Assembly: GCA_024709365.1 (NCBI GenBank)
Contig: JANJWV010000053.1
Span: 1 to 39,708 of the forward strand
Length of the DNA stretch: 39,708 bases
Source: Desulfomicrobium sp.
Lineage (GTDB): Bacteria > Desulfobacterota > Desulfovibrionia > Desulfovibrionales > Desulfomicrobiaceae
Direction: 5' to 3'
Positions 11,829 through 19,931 of the stretch are shown one piece after another. The notes under the pieces are model-generated. The model was not told where the DNA came from. It did no database searches and saw only the letters and a program-made list of their open reading frames with translations. The translations under genes and the position numbers were made by a program. Within the stretch, counting starts at the first letter, position 1, and each line of letters starts with the position of its first letter.

Positions 11829-12785
11829 ATGCACAAACTACTCATCGCTCTCTGCCTGGCCCTGACCGCCACCTGCTCCTTTGCCGCCGACACGCCCGTG
11901 ACCGTGGCCCACGCCACCTGGGTCGGCTACGGCCCCCTGCACATCGCCAAGGAACTCGGCTACTTCAAGGAACAGGGCCTCGACGTGAACCTGACCATCA
12001 TCGAGGACGAGTCGCAGTACGCGGCCGCCCTGGCTTCGGGCAACATCGACGGCCTGGGCAACGTCATCGACCGCGAGGTCATCCACTTCGCCAAGGGCAC
12101 CCCCGAAACCGTCATCTTCGCCATGGACGAGTCCACGGGCGGCGACGGCGTGGTCGCCGCGGGCGACATCAAGGCCGTGGCCGAACTCAAGGGCAGGACA
12201 GTGGCCCTGGACAAGTCGTCCACCTCGTACTTCTTCTTCCTGTCCATCCTGGAAAAGAACGGCGTGAAGGAGGACGAGGTGAACATCCAGGAGATGGGCG
12301 CGTCCGACGCCGGCGCGGCCTTCGTGGCCGGCAAGGTCGACGCCGCCGTGACCTGGGAGCCCTGGCTGACCAACGCGGGCCAGCGCGAGGGCGGCCATGT
12401 CCTGATGTCCAGCCGCGAGATGCCGGGGACCATCGTCGACGTCTTCGTCATGAACGACAATTTCATGGCCAAGCACCCCGAGGCCCCGGCCAAGATGGCC
12501 AGAGCCTGGTTCAAGGCCATCGAATGGTACAAGGCCAACCCGGCCAAGGGCGACGAGATCATGGCCAAGGCCTTCGGCCTGTCCGCCGCGGAAGTGGCCG
12601 ACATGGCCAAGGGCGTGACCTTCAAGGGCACGGCCGAGAACCTGGCTTTCGTCAAGCCGGGCCAGGGCCTCTACGCGGTGGCCGACCGGGCCATCCGCTT
12701 CTGGAAGGAGAAGGGCATCATCGAGAAGGACGTCACGGCGGCCGATTTCGTGACGGACAAGTTCGTCGTCGAAGGCGCCAAGTAG
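11829..12785 (+). CDS. ABC transporter substrate-binding protein, NitT/TauT (SsuA/NMT1-like) family
   Basis: Periplasmic binding protein of 318 residues. A clear signal peptide (LLIALCLALTATCSFAAD, cleavage near residue 20) precedes a type-2 binding-protein fold. It has VGYGPLHIAKELGYFKEQGLDV, typical of the NMT1/SsuA/TauA group, VALDKSSTSYFFFLSILEKNG in lobe 2 and AAVTWEPWL, also common in nitrate, sulfonate and taurine binders. It is first in an operon with a permease and an ATPase. Ligand specificity within the family (sulfonates, taurine, nitrate, thiamine precursors, aromatic acids) cannot be read from sequence. An AGGAGG-like site (GGAGGAA) precedes the start. Confidence 0.9.
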   Translation: MHKLLIALCLALTATCSFAADTPVTVAHATWVGYGPLHIAKELGYFKEQGLDVNLTIIEDESQYAAALASGNIDGLGNVIDREVIHFAKGTPETVIFAMDESTGGDGVVAAGDIKAVAELKGRTVALDKSSTSYFFFLSILEKNGVKEDEVNIQEMGASDAGAAFVAGKVDAAVTWEPWLTNAGQREGGHVLMSSREMPGTIVDVFVMNDNFMAKHPEAPAKMARAWFKAIEWYKANPAKGDEIMAKAFGLSAAEVADMAKGVTFKGTAENLAFVKPGQGLYAVADRAIRFWKEKGIIEKDVTAADFVTDKFVVEGAK

Positions 12786-13568
12786 GTGTCGACGCACCCC
12801 AAGGCCAGTCCCGCACACCGTGCGGGACTGGCGCTCCTTTCCTTCGCCGCGGTGCTGGCGGCCTGGTCCGCGGCCTCCTACGGCGGGCTGGTCAAGGACC
12901 TCTTCCTGCCCAAGCCCCACAGCGTGCTGCTGGCCTTCGCCGACATGCACCGCGACGGCATCCTGCTGTCCTACACCTGGGACAGCGTGTACCGCGTCAT
13001 GGTCGGGTGGTCCCTGGCCGTGGCCGCGGCCGTGCCGCTTGGCCTCTTCATCGCCACGTCGCGGCGCGGAGCGGCCGTGTGCGCGCCGCTCATCGAGTTC
13101 GCCCGCTACCTGCCGGTGGTGGCCCTGGTGCCGCTGACGCTCCTGTACTTCGGCATCGGCGACGGCCAGAAATTCGCCATCATCTTCCTGGGCACCTTCT
13201 TCCAGCTCGCGCTCATGGTCGCCGACAGCGTGGCCGCCGTGCCCCGCGACCTGGGCCGGGCCGCCGCCACCCTGGGCGCGAGCCGGGCTCAGATCTACCG
13301 CATGGTCCTGCTGCCCGGCGCCCTGCCGGGCATCATGGACGACCTGCGCATCACCGTGGGCTGGGCCTGGACCTACCTCGTGGTGGCCGAACTGGTGGCC
13401 GCCAACTCGGGGCTGGGGTACATGATCCTGCGCGCCCAGCGTTTCCTGGCCATCGACCGCATCTTCGCCGGACTGGTCCTCATCGGCCTCCTGGGCCTGG
13501 CCACGGACTGGCTGTTCAAGACCGCCACGCGGCTGTGCGTGCCGTGGAGCGAGAAGGTGGACGCATGA
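12786..13568 (+). CDS. ABC transporter permease, NitT/TauT (SsuC/TauC-like) family
   Basis: Inner-membrane permease of 260 residues with about six TM helices. The first runs LALLSFAAVLAAWSAASYGG. The cytoplasmic coupling loop DLGRAAATLGASRAQIYRMVLLPGALPGI is the EAA motif of binding-protein-dependent importers, and PVVALVPLTLLYFGIG and WAWTYLVVAELVAANSGLG are signature stretches of the SsuC/TauC/NrtB group. The GTG start comes directly after the preceding TAG, and the 3' end overlaps the ATPase start as ATGA, so the three genes are one operon. It forms the channel for the upstream binding protein. Confidence 0.92.
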   Translation: MSTHPKASPAHRAGLALLSFAAVLAAWSAASYGGLVKDLFLPKPHSVLLAFADMHRDGILLSYTWDSVYRVMVGWSLAVAAAVPLGLFIATSRRGAAVCAPLIEFARYLPVVALVPLTLLYFGIGDGQKFAIIFLGTFFQLALMVADSVAAVPRDLGRAAATLGASRAQIYRMVLLPGALPGIMDDLRITVGWAWTYLVVAELVAANSGLGYMILRAQRFLAIDRIFAGLVLIGLLGLATDWLFKTATRLCVPWSEKVDA

Positions 13569-14332
13569 GCGCGCTGCTGGAGATCAGGGACCTGCGCAAG
13601 GATTTCTCCGGGGCGGCCGGCCCCGTCACGGCTCTCGAAGGGATCGACCTCGACGTGGCCGAGGGGGAGCTGGCCGTCATCGTCGGGCCGTCGGGGTGCG
13701 GCAAATCGACGCTGCTGAACATCGTGGCCGGCCTCGAACACGGCACGGGCGGGGAGGCCCGCATCGACGGGCGCCCCATCACCGGGCCGGGCGCGGACAG
13801 GGGCATGGTCTTCCAATCCTACACGCTGTTCCCCTGGCTGTCCGTGCGCGAGAACGTGGAGTTCGGCCTGCGCATCAAGGGCGTGCCCAAGGACGAGCGG
13901 GCCGAAACCGCGAGGCGGTATCTCGGGCTGGTGGGCCTGGCCGACTTCGAGAACGCCCTGCCCAAAGAGCTGTCCGGGGGCATGAAGCAGCGCGTGGCCA
14001 TCGCCCGCGTGCTGGCCAACCAGCCGCGCATGCTGCTCATGGACGAGCCCTTCGGGGCCCTGGACGCCCAGACCCGCCTCGTGCTGCAGGAACTGCTGCT
14101 CGGGATCCGCGCCCAGGAACGCAGCACGGTCCTTTTCATCACCCACGACATCGACGAGGCCATCCTGCTGGCCGACAACGTCTACGTCATGTCGCGCCGG
14201 CCGGGACGCCTCAAGGCGCGCATCCCCGTGGACATCCCGCGGCCGCGCGACCACCGGGTCACGGTCAGCGCCGATTTCGCTGCCGTCAAGGCGCGCATCA
14301 TGGAGCTGCTCTGGGAGGAGATCACGGCCTGA
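13565..14332 (+). CDS. ABC transporter ATPase, NitT/TauT (SsuB/TauB-like) family
   Basis: Cytoplasmic ATPase of 255 residues that energises the importer. It has Walker A GPSGCGKST (41-49), Q-loop GMVFQSYTLFPWLSVREN, signature LSGGMKQRVAIARVLA, Walker B MLLMDEPFGALDAQTR and H-loop ITHDIDEAILLAD. The C-terminal stretch after SRRPGRLKARIPVDIPRPRDH is typical of the SsuB/TauB/NrtD subgroup. The ATG at 13565 overlaps the permease stop. Confidence 0.93.
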   Translation: MSALLEIRDLRKDFSGAAGPVTALEGIDLDVAEGELAVIVGPSGCGKSTLLNIVAGLEHGTGGEARIDGRPITGPGADRGMVFQSYTLFPWLSVRENVEFGLRIKGVPKDERAETARRYLGLVGLADFENALPKELSGGMKQRVAIARVLANQPRMLLMDEPFGALDAQTRLVLQELLLGIRAQERSTVLFITHDIDEAILLADNVYVMSRRPGRLKARIPVDIPRPRDHRVTVSADFAAVKARIMELLWEEITA

Positions 14333-14427
14333 CGACCCTGCAACCGCGCAAACCGAAACATCTGCGCGCCGTTGCGGTTCGAGGGAGAGACCCTGCGGTT
14401 CAGGGTGCGATCTTTGGGAGGTGATAC

Positions 14428-15342
14428 ATGGACGTTCTGCAGACCATCACACCGATTTTTCTCCTGATCCTGACCGGCTTCGTGCTGCGCAGGGCCTCCT
14501 TCCCGAGCCTGGAGTTCTGGCCCCAGGCCGAACGCCTGACCTACTACGTGCTCTTCCCGGCCCTGCTCATCGACAAGCTGACCTCCATGCACGCTGGGCA
14601 GCACCCCCTGCTGGCCATGGCCGCCTGCCTGGTCGCCGCCATATGCCTGGTCGCCGCAGCGCTCATGGCCGTCCGGCCCCGGCTGCAGAGCGACGGGCCG
14701 GCCTTCACCTCCATTTTCCAGGGGGCCATCCGGCCCAACACCTACGTCGGCCTTTCGGCCGCGGGTGGCCTGTTCGGCGACGAGGGGCTGTCCCTCTCCG
14801 CCGTGGCCCTGATGGCCGTCATCCCCACCGTCAACGTGCTCTGCGTGCTGGTTCTGACCCGCCACGGTCGGGACACGCGGGCGCGCGGCCTGCGCGACAC
14901 GGTGGTGCAGCTCGGGCGCAACCCGCTCATCCTGGCCTGTGCCGCGGGCTTCGCCCTGAACGGGGCGGATGTCACGTTGCCCGCCATGCTGCAGGAAGGG
15001 CTGCACATCCTCGGCAGCGCCTCCCTGCCCCTGGGTCTGCTGGCCGTGGGCGCGGGGCTGTCCTTCTCCGCCGCACTGGACGGATGGAGGGACGTCATCG
15101 CCAGCTCGCTCTTCAAGCTGCTGGCCCTGCCCCTGCTGGCCTTCGCCGCAGGCAGGGCCCTGGGCCTTTCCGGAACGCCGCTCGGCGTCTGCCTGATCTT
15201 CACCGCGGTCCCGGTCTCGGTCTCGTCCTACATCCTGGCCCGGGTCCTGGGCGGCGACCACGACCGCATGGCCGCCATCATCACCGTGCAGACCATGCTG
15301 GCCATCGTCTCCATGCCGCTGCTGCTAGGCCTTCTGCTCTGA
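14428..15342 (+). CDS. AEC-family transporter (auxin efflux carrier-like permease)
   Basis: Inner-membrane carrier of 304 residues with about ten hydrophobic helices in two five-helix repeats. MDVLQTITPIFLLILTGFVL at the start, TYYVLFPALLIDKL, GAIRPNTYVGLS and SASLPLGLLAVGAGLSF are recognisable AEC features. Family members export or import organic acids such as malate or malonate, or amino-acid analogues; the substrate here is not evident. GGGAGGTG lies just upstream of the ATG. It is separated from the ABC importer by 95 bases and ends at a bidirectional terminator, so it may be read from its own promoter or through from the importer. Confidence 0.88.
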   Translation: MDVLQTITPIFLLILTGFVLRRASFPSLEFWPQAERLTYYVLFPALLIDKLTSMHAGQHPLLAMAACLVAAICLVAAALMAVRPRLQSDGPAFTSIFQGAIRPNTYVGLSAAGGLFGDEGLSLSAVALMAVIPTVNVLCVLVLTRHGRDTRARGLRDTVVQLGRNPLILACAAGFALNGADVTLPAMLQEGLHILGSASLPLGLLAVGAGLSFSAALDGWRDVIASSLFKLLALPLLAFAAGRALGLSGTPLGVCLIFTAVPVSVSSYILARVLGGDHDRMAAIITVQTMLAIVSMPLLLGLLL

Positions 15343-15381
15343 GATCTGCCCAGTCTCCGGAACAACCGTCTCCCCGAAAAA

Positions 15382-15421
15382 TAAAACGCGGGAACCCGAC
15401 AATCCGTCGGGCTCCCGCTTT
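15382..15421. terminator. Bidirectional terminator between the AEC carrier and iorB
   Basis: Stem GCGGGA (15388-15393)/TCCCGC (15413-15418), one A-C mismatch, then CCCGAC (15395-15400)/GTCGGG (15406-15411), with a 5-base loop. TTT follows on plus and TTTTATTTTT on minus, so it serves both convergent genes and is stronger for the minus-strand iorAB transcript. Confidence 0.85.
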
Positions 15422-15453
15422 CAGCCGAATCCGATCTTTTTCGCGCGGCGATG

Positions 15454-16026
15454 TTATCCCGCTGCCCTGAACAGCCCCAGGTTCGCCTCCAGGGCCGCGC
15501 CCTTGAGCAGGTCGTCCATGGCCCGTTCGTAATGCTCTCCCTCCACTCCGGGGATAAGGCCCAGCCTGTTCACGGCCGCGAGCACGGCGACGTTCTGCAT
15601 GCGCGGGTCTTCGATGTCCGGGCGCGTCACGGCATGAACCGTGATGGAGCGGGTGGCCGCCGCCCGGGCGACATCCTCCGCGCTCACCTCGGCGGCCGTT
15701 CCGAGGCGCACGGGCAGGGGCTGCAGCACGGTGTCGTAGTAGGCCAGGGTCCCGCCGTCGCGCAGGGCCGTCTGCATGGCGCGCAAGGCCTCGTGGCGCT
15801 CCAGCCCGATGGCCAGGTCCGCCTCCCCGGCGGGGATGAGGGGGCTGTGGGCCGATGCGCCCAGGCGGATCTGGGACACGACGATGCCGCCTCGCTGGGC
15901 CAGCCCGTGGGTGTCGACGGCCTTGGCCGCGTGGCCGGCGTGGTCCGCGGCGCGCAGGATGATCTCGCTCAAGAGGCCGATGCCCTGCCCGCCGACGCCG
16001 CTAAGATAGATATTGAATATGTTCAT
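15454..16026 (-). CDS. iorB: Indolepyruvate:ferredoxin oxidoreductase, beta subunit
   Basis: Gamma-domain subunit of 190 residues that pairs with IorA to oxidatively decarboxylate aryl-pyruvates (from Trp, Phe, Tyr transamination) to acyl-CoA, reducing ferredoxin. The N terminus MNIFNIYLSGVGGQGIGLLSEIIL carries the GVGGQG motif of 2-oxoacid:acceptor oxidoreductase gamma domains, and the following THGLAQRGGIVVSQIRLG is characteristic of IorB. A good AAGGAG site precedes ATG 16026, 10 bases after the iorA stop, so it is the second gene of the operon. It appears intact although iorA carries an in-frame stop. Confidence 0.92.
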   Translation of the reverse strand: MNIFNIYLSGVGGQGIGLLSEIILRAADHAGHAAKAVDTHGLAQRGGIVVSQIRLGASAHSPLIPAGEADLAIGLERHEALRAMQTALRDGGTLAYYDTVLQPLPVRLGTAAEVSAEDVARAAATRSITVHAVTRPDIEDPRMQNVAVLAAVNRLGLIPGVEGEHYERAMDDLLKGAALEANLGLFRAAG

Positions 16027-16036
16027 GAGGCGCTCC

Positions 16037-17899
16037 TTACCGGATGATGGCCTTGCTGGGACAGGTCTGCATGCACGAGCCGTCGCCGATGCACAGCTCC
16101 GGGTTCACGGTCACGCTGCCGTCTGCGGCGAGGGTGAAGCTCGGGCAGGCGAAGTCCTGCACGCAGACGTGGGCGCGGGTGCAGAGATCCTGGTCGATGG
16201 TCACGTGACGGTCCACGTAGCCGCTCTTGCGGCGCTGGTTGCGGGTGAAGAGCAGCATGCACGGGTGGCGGGCGATGACCACGCTGAAGGCGTCCACGTC
16301 CAGGGCCTGGCGCATGAGGTCCGGCAGCTCGGCCTGCTTGTAGGTGTCGGTCTCGAAGATGTGCCTGACCCCGAGCCCTTCGAGGAGCTGCCGCACCGGG
16401 ATGGCGTCGGTCGGCTCGTTGAAGTTGCGCCCGGACCCGGCGTGGTCCTGGTGTCCGGTCATGGCCGTGGTGCCGTTCTCCATGAGCACCAGGGTCAGGT
16501 TGTGCCGGTTGAAGAGCGCGTTGACGATGCCCGGCAGCCCGGCGTGGTAGAAGGTCGAGTCGCCCAGGAAGGCCACGACCTTGCGCGTATCGTTGAGGAG
16601 GGTCAGGCCCGCACCCATGCTCGTGGACGCGCCCATGCACAGGAGCACTTCCCCCATGCGGTACGGCTCCATGAAGCCCAGGGTGTGGCAGCCGATGTCG
16701 GCCACGGTGATGGTCCCTTCGGGCAGGGCCTTCTTTATGGCGTGAAAGGCGCTGCGATGGCCGCAGCCGGGGCACATCTGGGCCGGACGTGCGGGCACGG
16801 GAGCCAGGGGCTCGACCGCCGCCTTGCGGGCCGGGACCATGTCGGGCCAGGTGCGGTGCAGGATGTCCCGGACCTTGTCCGCCGTGTACTCGCCGACCCA
16901 GTCCTCGTCGTCGGCCTTGCCGATGACCCGGGCGGCCAGGCCCCGGTCATAGGCCAGGGCCTTGATGTCCTTCTCCAGGGTGTCGTCCAGTTCCTCCAGC
17001 ACCTTCACCTCGGCGTGGCTCTGCAGAAAGTCGGCGATGACGCGCGAGGGCATGGGGTACGGCATGGCCAGCTTGAGCACATCGGGCCTGTCAGGCAGCC
17101 CTTCCAGGGCGTCGGCCACGGACAGGGCGACCATGCCCGAAAGGATGACGCCGCGCGGGCTCCCGTGGCCCGTGACCGTGTGCAGACCGCGCTCGTCCAC
17201 CCAGCGCTCGGCCTTGCGGAGGTTCTCCAGGGCCGTGCGCTTCTTGGGGAAGACGGCAGCCGTGAGGGGGATGTACGGGCCGTTGGCCGCATCGAAGCGC
17301 GGGTTGTTCTCGAAGGTTTGCGGCTCCCAACCGGCGAAGGCGACCTTTTCCTTGGCGTGGCAGACGTGGGTCGTCAGGCGCAGGATGACCGGGCGGCACA
17401 GGCTGCGGGCCAGCGCCGCCGCCTCCTTGTAGTAGGCGTAGACCTCGGCCGGGTTGGCAGGCTCCAGCAGCGGCGTGTAGCTCATGGCCGCGTAGTGCCG
17501 GTTGTCCTGCTCGTTCTGGGAGGAGTTGGCGCCTGGGTCGTCGCCCAGGACCACGACCATGCCGCCGATGAGGTTCAGGAGCGACAGCTGCACGAAGGCG
17601 TCCGCAGCCACGTTCAGGCCCACGCTCTTGAAGAAGACCGTCGACAGGTACCCGTTCAGGGACGCACCCAGGGCGACCTCCGTGGCCACCTGCTCGTTGG
17701 TCTAGAATTCGAAATAACACGGCCGCTTCTCCGGCGCGATGGACTGAATCGCCGTGGCGATCTCCGGCGTCGGGGAACCGGGATAGGACGTGACCACGCG
17801 CGTCCCGGCCTCGACCATGGCCCTTACCAGGGCCGTGTTGCCCATGACGATCTCCGAAAACGGCGTCCGGGTCAGGAGCATTTCACCCATGTACTTCAT
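16037..17899 (-). pseudogene. iorA: Indolepyruvate:ferredoxin oxidoreductase, alpha subunit, with in-frame amber codon
   Basis: The reading frame from ATG 17899 (after GAGGAAG) gives 65 residues ending PCYFEF, hits TAG at 17702-17704, then continues in the same frame as TNEQVATEVALGASLNG for about 550 residues. The two parts are one IorA: N-terminal pyrimidine-binding domain (GNTALVRAMVEAG, SYPGSPTPEI), a central domain, then the TPP-binding domain (CPGCGHRSAF, GDSTFYHAG, ENGTTAMTG) and a C-terminal ferredoxin-like tail. Nothing is shifted; a single base change in a Ser codon (TCG to TAG) would explain it. A shorter product could start at GTG 17689 but would lack the SYPGSP region. The tail's cysteines are also unusual: CTRAHVCVQDFACP and CIGDGSCMQTCP each lack the second Cys of a CxxCxxC motif. 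Confidence 0.85.
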
Positions 17900-18007
17900 A
17901 TGCTTCCTCGCTGTAGGGAGGTTTCGGACCCCCGAAAACGGAAATCCTGACATTCATACCGCCTACCCCACACGGAAGCGGGAGGCAATGACCATACGGA
18001 GGAAACC

Positions 18008-18370
18008 ATGTCCGACCTGACCTTCACCAAGATCGAACAGAGCATCAAGGACCGCAAGCGCCTGCACCTGACGTTCCTCAAGAACGTCAAGACCTACGCC
18101 CCGTTCCTGGAACTGGAGGAAAAGGCCTTCGCAGACGGCGCCCTGGACCGCAAGACCAAGGAACTCATGGCTCTGTCCATCTCCATCGTCACCAAGTGCG
18201 AGCCGTGCATGGAATGGCACCTGGACCAGGCCATGCAGCACGGCGCCACGGACCAGGAGATCTACGAGACCATCGACGTGGCCATAGAAATGGGCGGCGG
18301 CCAGGCCGGGGCCTACGCACGGTTCGTGCTCAAGGCCATGGAGTATTTCAAGGGGAAGCGGGAGGAGTGA
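18008..18370 (+). CDS. AhpD-like carboxymuconolactone decarboxylase family protein
   Basis: Small helical protein of 120 residues. The single CMD domain contains KELMALSISIVTKCEPCMEWH, with the redox Cys pair Cys64-x-x-Cys67 and His71, the alkylhydroperoxidase-D-like active site. It probably acts as a thiol-disulfide or peroxide-reducing protein in the cytoplasm, usually as a trimer or hexamer. GGAGGAAACC lies directly before the ATG. It is divergent from iorA with 108 bases between them and appears monocistronic. The exact substrate is not evident. Confidence 0.88.
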   Translation: MSDLTFTKIEQSIKDRKRLHLTFLKNVKTYAPFLELEEKAFADGALDRKTKELMALSISIVTKCEPCMEWHLDQAMQHGATDQEIYETIDVAIEMGGGQAGAYARFVLKAMEYFKGKREE

Positions 18371-18522
18371 CTGGCCAGACCGTCTGTATCCGGCCTCCCA
18401 AGATTTCTGCACCGGAAAGGAGACAACCGTCGACTTTCTTCAGCCTCATGAAAACCTGATGCGTAATAATACAATTATCTTAATTTATTCAATTTAAATC
18501 ACAATCTTTGCTTTTAAACTGG

Positions 18523-18580
18523 TAATTGGACGGACATAAACTGACAATTGGACGAGATAAAATTTGCAATTGGACGGACG
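18523..18580 (+). repeat. Three direct repeats of AATTGGACG at exact 22-bp spacing
   Basis: AATTGGACGGA at 18524, AATTGGACGAG at 18546 and AATTGGACGGA at 18568 recur at an exact 22-base period, two DNA turns, ending 12 bases before the ATPase start at 18592. Upstream (18440-18522) the DNA turns markedly AT-rich. The repeats could be a regulator's iterated binding site or the end of an old mobile element; no transposase is present. Confidence 0.8.
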
Positions 18581-18591
18581 ACAATCTACAT

Positions 18592-19857
18592 ATGGACGCC
18601 ATGGAATCGACAGACCTCTATCCGCGCTTCATCCGCCCCCGCCTGCTGGAGGCACTCGCCGATGCTCCGGTCGTGCTGATCCATGGCCCCCGTCAGTGCG
18701 GCAAGACGACGCTGGCCCGACAGGCGGGCGAGGATGCAAGCTTTGCCTATCTGAGCTTTGACGACGACGTGCAACGCGCCGCCGCGCAGAGCGATCCTGT
18801 GGGCTATGTCGCCGATCTTCCGGAGCGGGTGATCCTGGACGAAATACAGCGCGTGCCGGAACTGTTCACGGCGCTGAAGGCGGCCGTGGACGCCCGGCGG
18901 GAGGCCGGCCGTTTCATCCTGACCGGCTCGGCCAACGTGCTCCTGATTCCCCGCCTGGCGGATTCGCTGGCCGGAAGGATGGAGATACTCAGACTCCACC
19001 CCCTGGCCCAGGCGGAACTCTCCGGGAAGAACCCGGAACTCCTGCCCGCGTTGCTGCAAGGACGCTTCAAGGCAGGCGTCACAGGCAGGCGTCTGGGCCG
19101 GGATCTGGCCGAACGCGTGGCCGCCGGAGGCTATCCGCCCGCCTTGAAGCGAGCTGCGGCCAAACGCAGAGCCGTCTGGTACCGCGATTACGCCGAAACC
19201 CTGGTCCAGCGGGACATCCGCGATCTGGCCCGCATCAGCCAAATGGATGCCCTGCCCCGCCTGCTGACACTGGCGGCCGGGCAGACGGCCCGTCTGCTGA
19301 ACGTGTCGGACCTGGCCACGCCCTTCCAGGTCAGCCGCAGCACGATCCGCGAATACGTGACCTTGCTGTCGCGGATTTTCCTCCTGGAAGAACTGCCTCC
19401 CTGGCACAGCAACCGTCTCAGCCGGCTCATCAAGACCCCAAAGCTGCACCTCGGAGACACGGGCCTGGCCTGCGCCCTGCTCGGCCTGGACGCCGACGCC
19501 CTCTGGAACGACCGCGCCGTGTTCGGCCAGATTCTGGAAACCTTCGTTTATCAGGAACTGAGGCGCCAGTCAGGCTGGCTGGATGACGCGGTTTCGTTCA
19601 GCCATTTCCGGGACAAGGACAAGACGGAAGTGGATATCGTGCTGGAATGCGGAGGACGGATCGCGGGGGTCGAGGTGAAGGCGTCATCGACCGTGACCGC
19701 CAACGATTTCAAGGGGCTGCGCAAACTCCAACAGGCCGGGGAAAACCGTTTTGCAGCCGGGATCGTGATGTACGACGGCGAGGCCGTCGTTCCCTTCGGG
19801 AATCAGCTGTATGCCGTGCCGATATGTAGCCTGTGGGAGGCTGCGAGACCATCATAG
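18592..19857 (+). CDS. AAA ATPase with C-terminal DUF4143 (archaeal-ATPase-like family), first copy
   Basis: Cytoplasmic protein of 421 residues. Walker A is GPRQCGKTT (32-40) and Walker B is RVILDEIQR (Asp93-Glu94), with sensor ILTGSANVLL. A winged-helix-like segment (LNVSDLATPFQVSRSTIREYVTLL) links to a C-terminal DUF4143 domain with the nuclease-like TEVDIVLECGGRIAGVEVKAS (D...ExK). Such ATPases are abundant, mobile and of uncertain role; some occur with toxin-like or defence genes. ATG 18592 or 18601 is likely; a TTG at 18526 would run the coding sequence through the repeats and was rejected. The next gene is the AT-rich PIN-like gene on the same strand, 74 bases on. The gene itself is GC-rich like the chromosome. 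Confidence 0.88.
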   Translation: MDAMESTDLYPRFIRPRLLEALADAPVVLIHGPRQCGKTTLARQAGEDASFAYLSFDDDVQRAAAQSDPVGYVADLPERVILDEIQRVPELFTALKAAVDARREAGRFILTGSANVLLIPRLADSLAGRMEILRLHPLAQAELSGKNPELLPALLQGRFKAGVTGRRLGRDLAERVAAGGYPPALKRAAAKRRAVWYRDYAETLVQRDIRDLARISQMDALPRLLTLAAGQTARLLNVSDLATPFQVSRSTIREYVTLLSRIFLLEELPPWHSNRLSRLIKTPKLHLGDTGLACALLGLDADALWNDRAVFGQILETFVYQELRRQSGWLDDAVSFSHFRDKDKTEVDIVLECGGRIAGVEVKASSTVTANDFKGLRKLQQAGENRFAAGIVMYDGEAVVPFGNQLYAVPICSLWEAARPS

Positions 19858-19931
19858 AGAAGAGTTGCAGTTTATCCGAAAACCATTTGCTCCAACAAAC
19901 TGAATCATTCTCAGGGACAAGAGGAATCTAG

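Noticed and set aside
17702-17704. Pyrrolysine or other recoding at the iorA amber codon
   Set aside because: No pylT/pylS genes or downstream stem-loop are seen, and IorA is not a known recoded family; simple mutation or sequence error is more likely.
18523-18580. CRISPR array
   Set aside because: Only three 9-11 base repeats with 11-13 base spacers and no cas gene; too short and too closely spaced.
18526-18591. TTG start extending the first DUF4143 ATPase upstream
   Set aside because: It would translate through the 22-bp repeats, giving a tail with no family match; ATG 18592 fits better.
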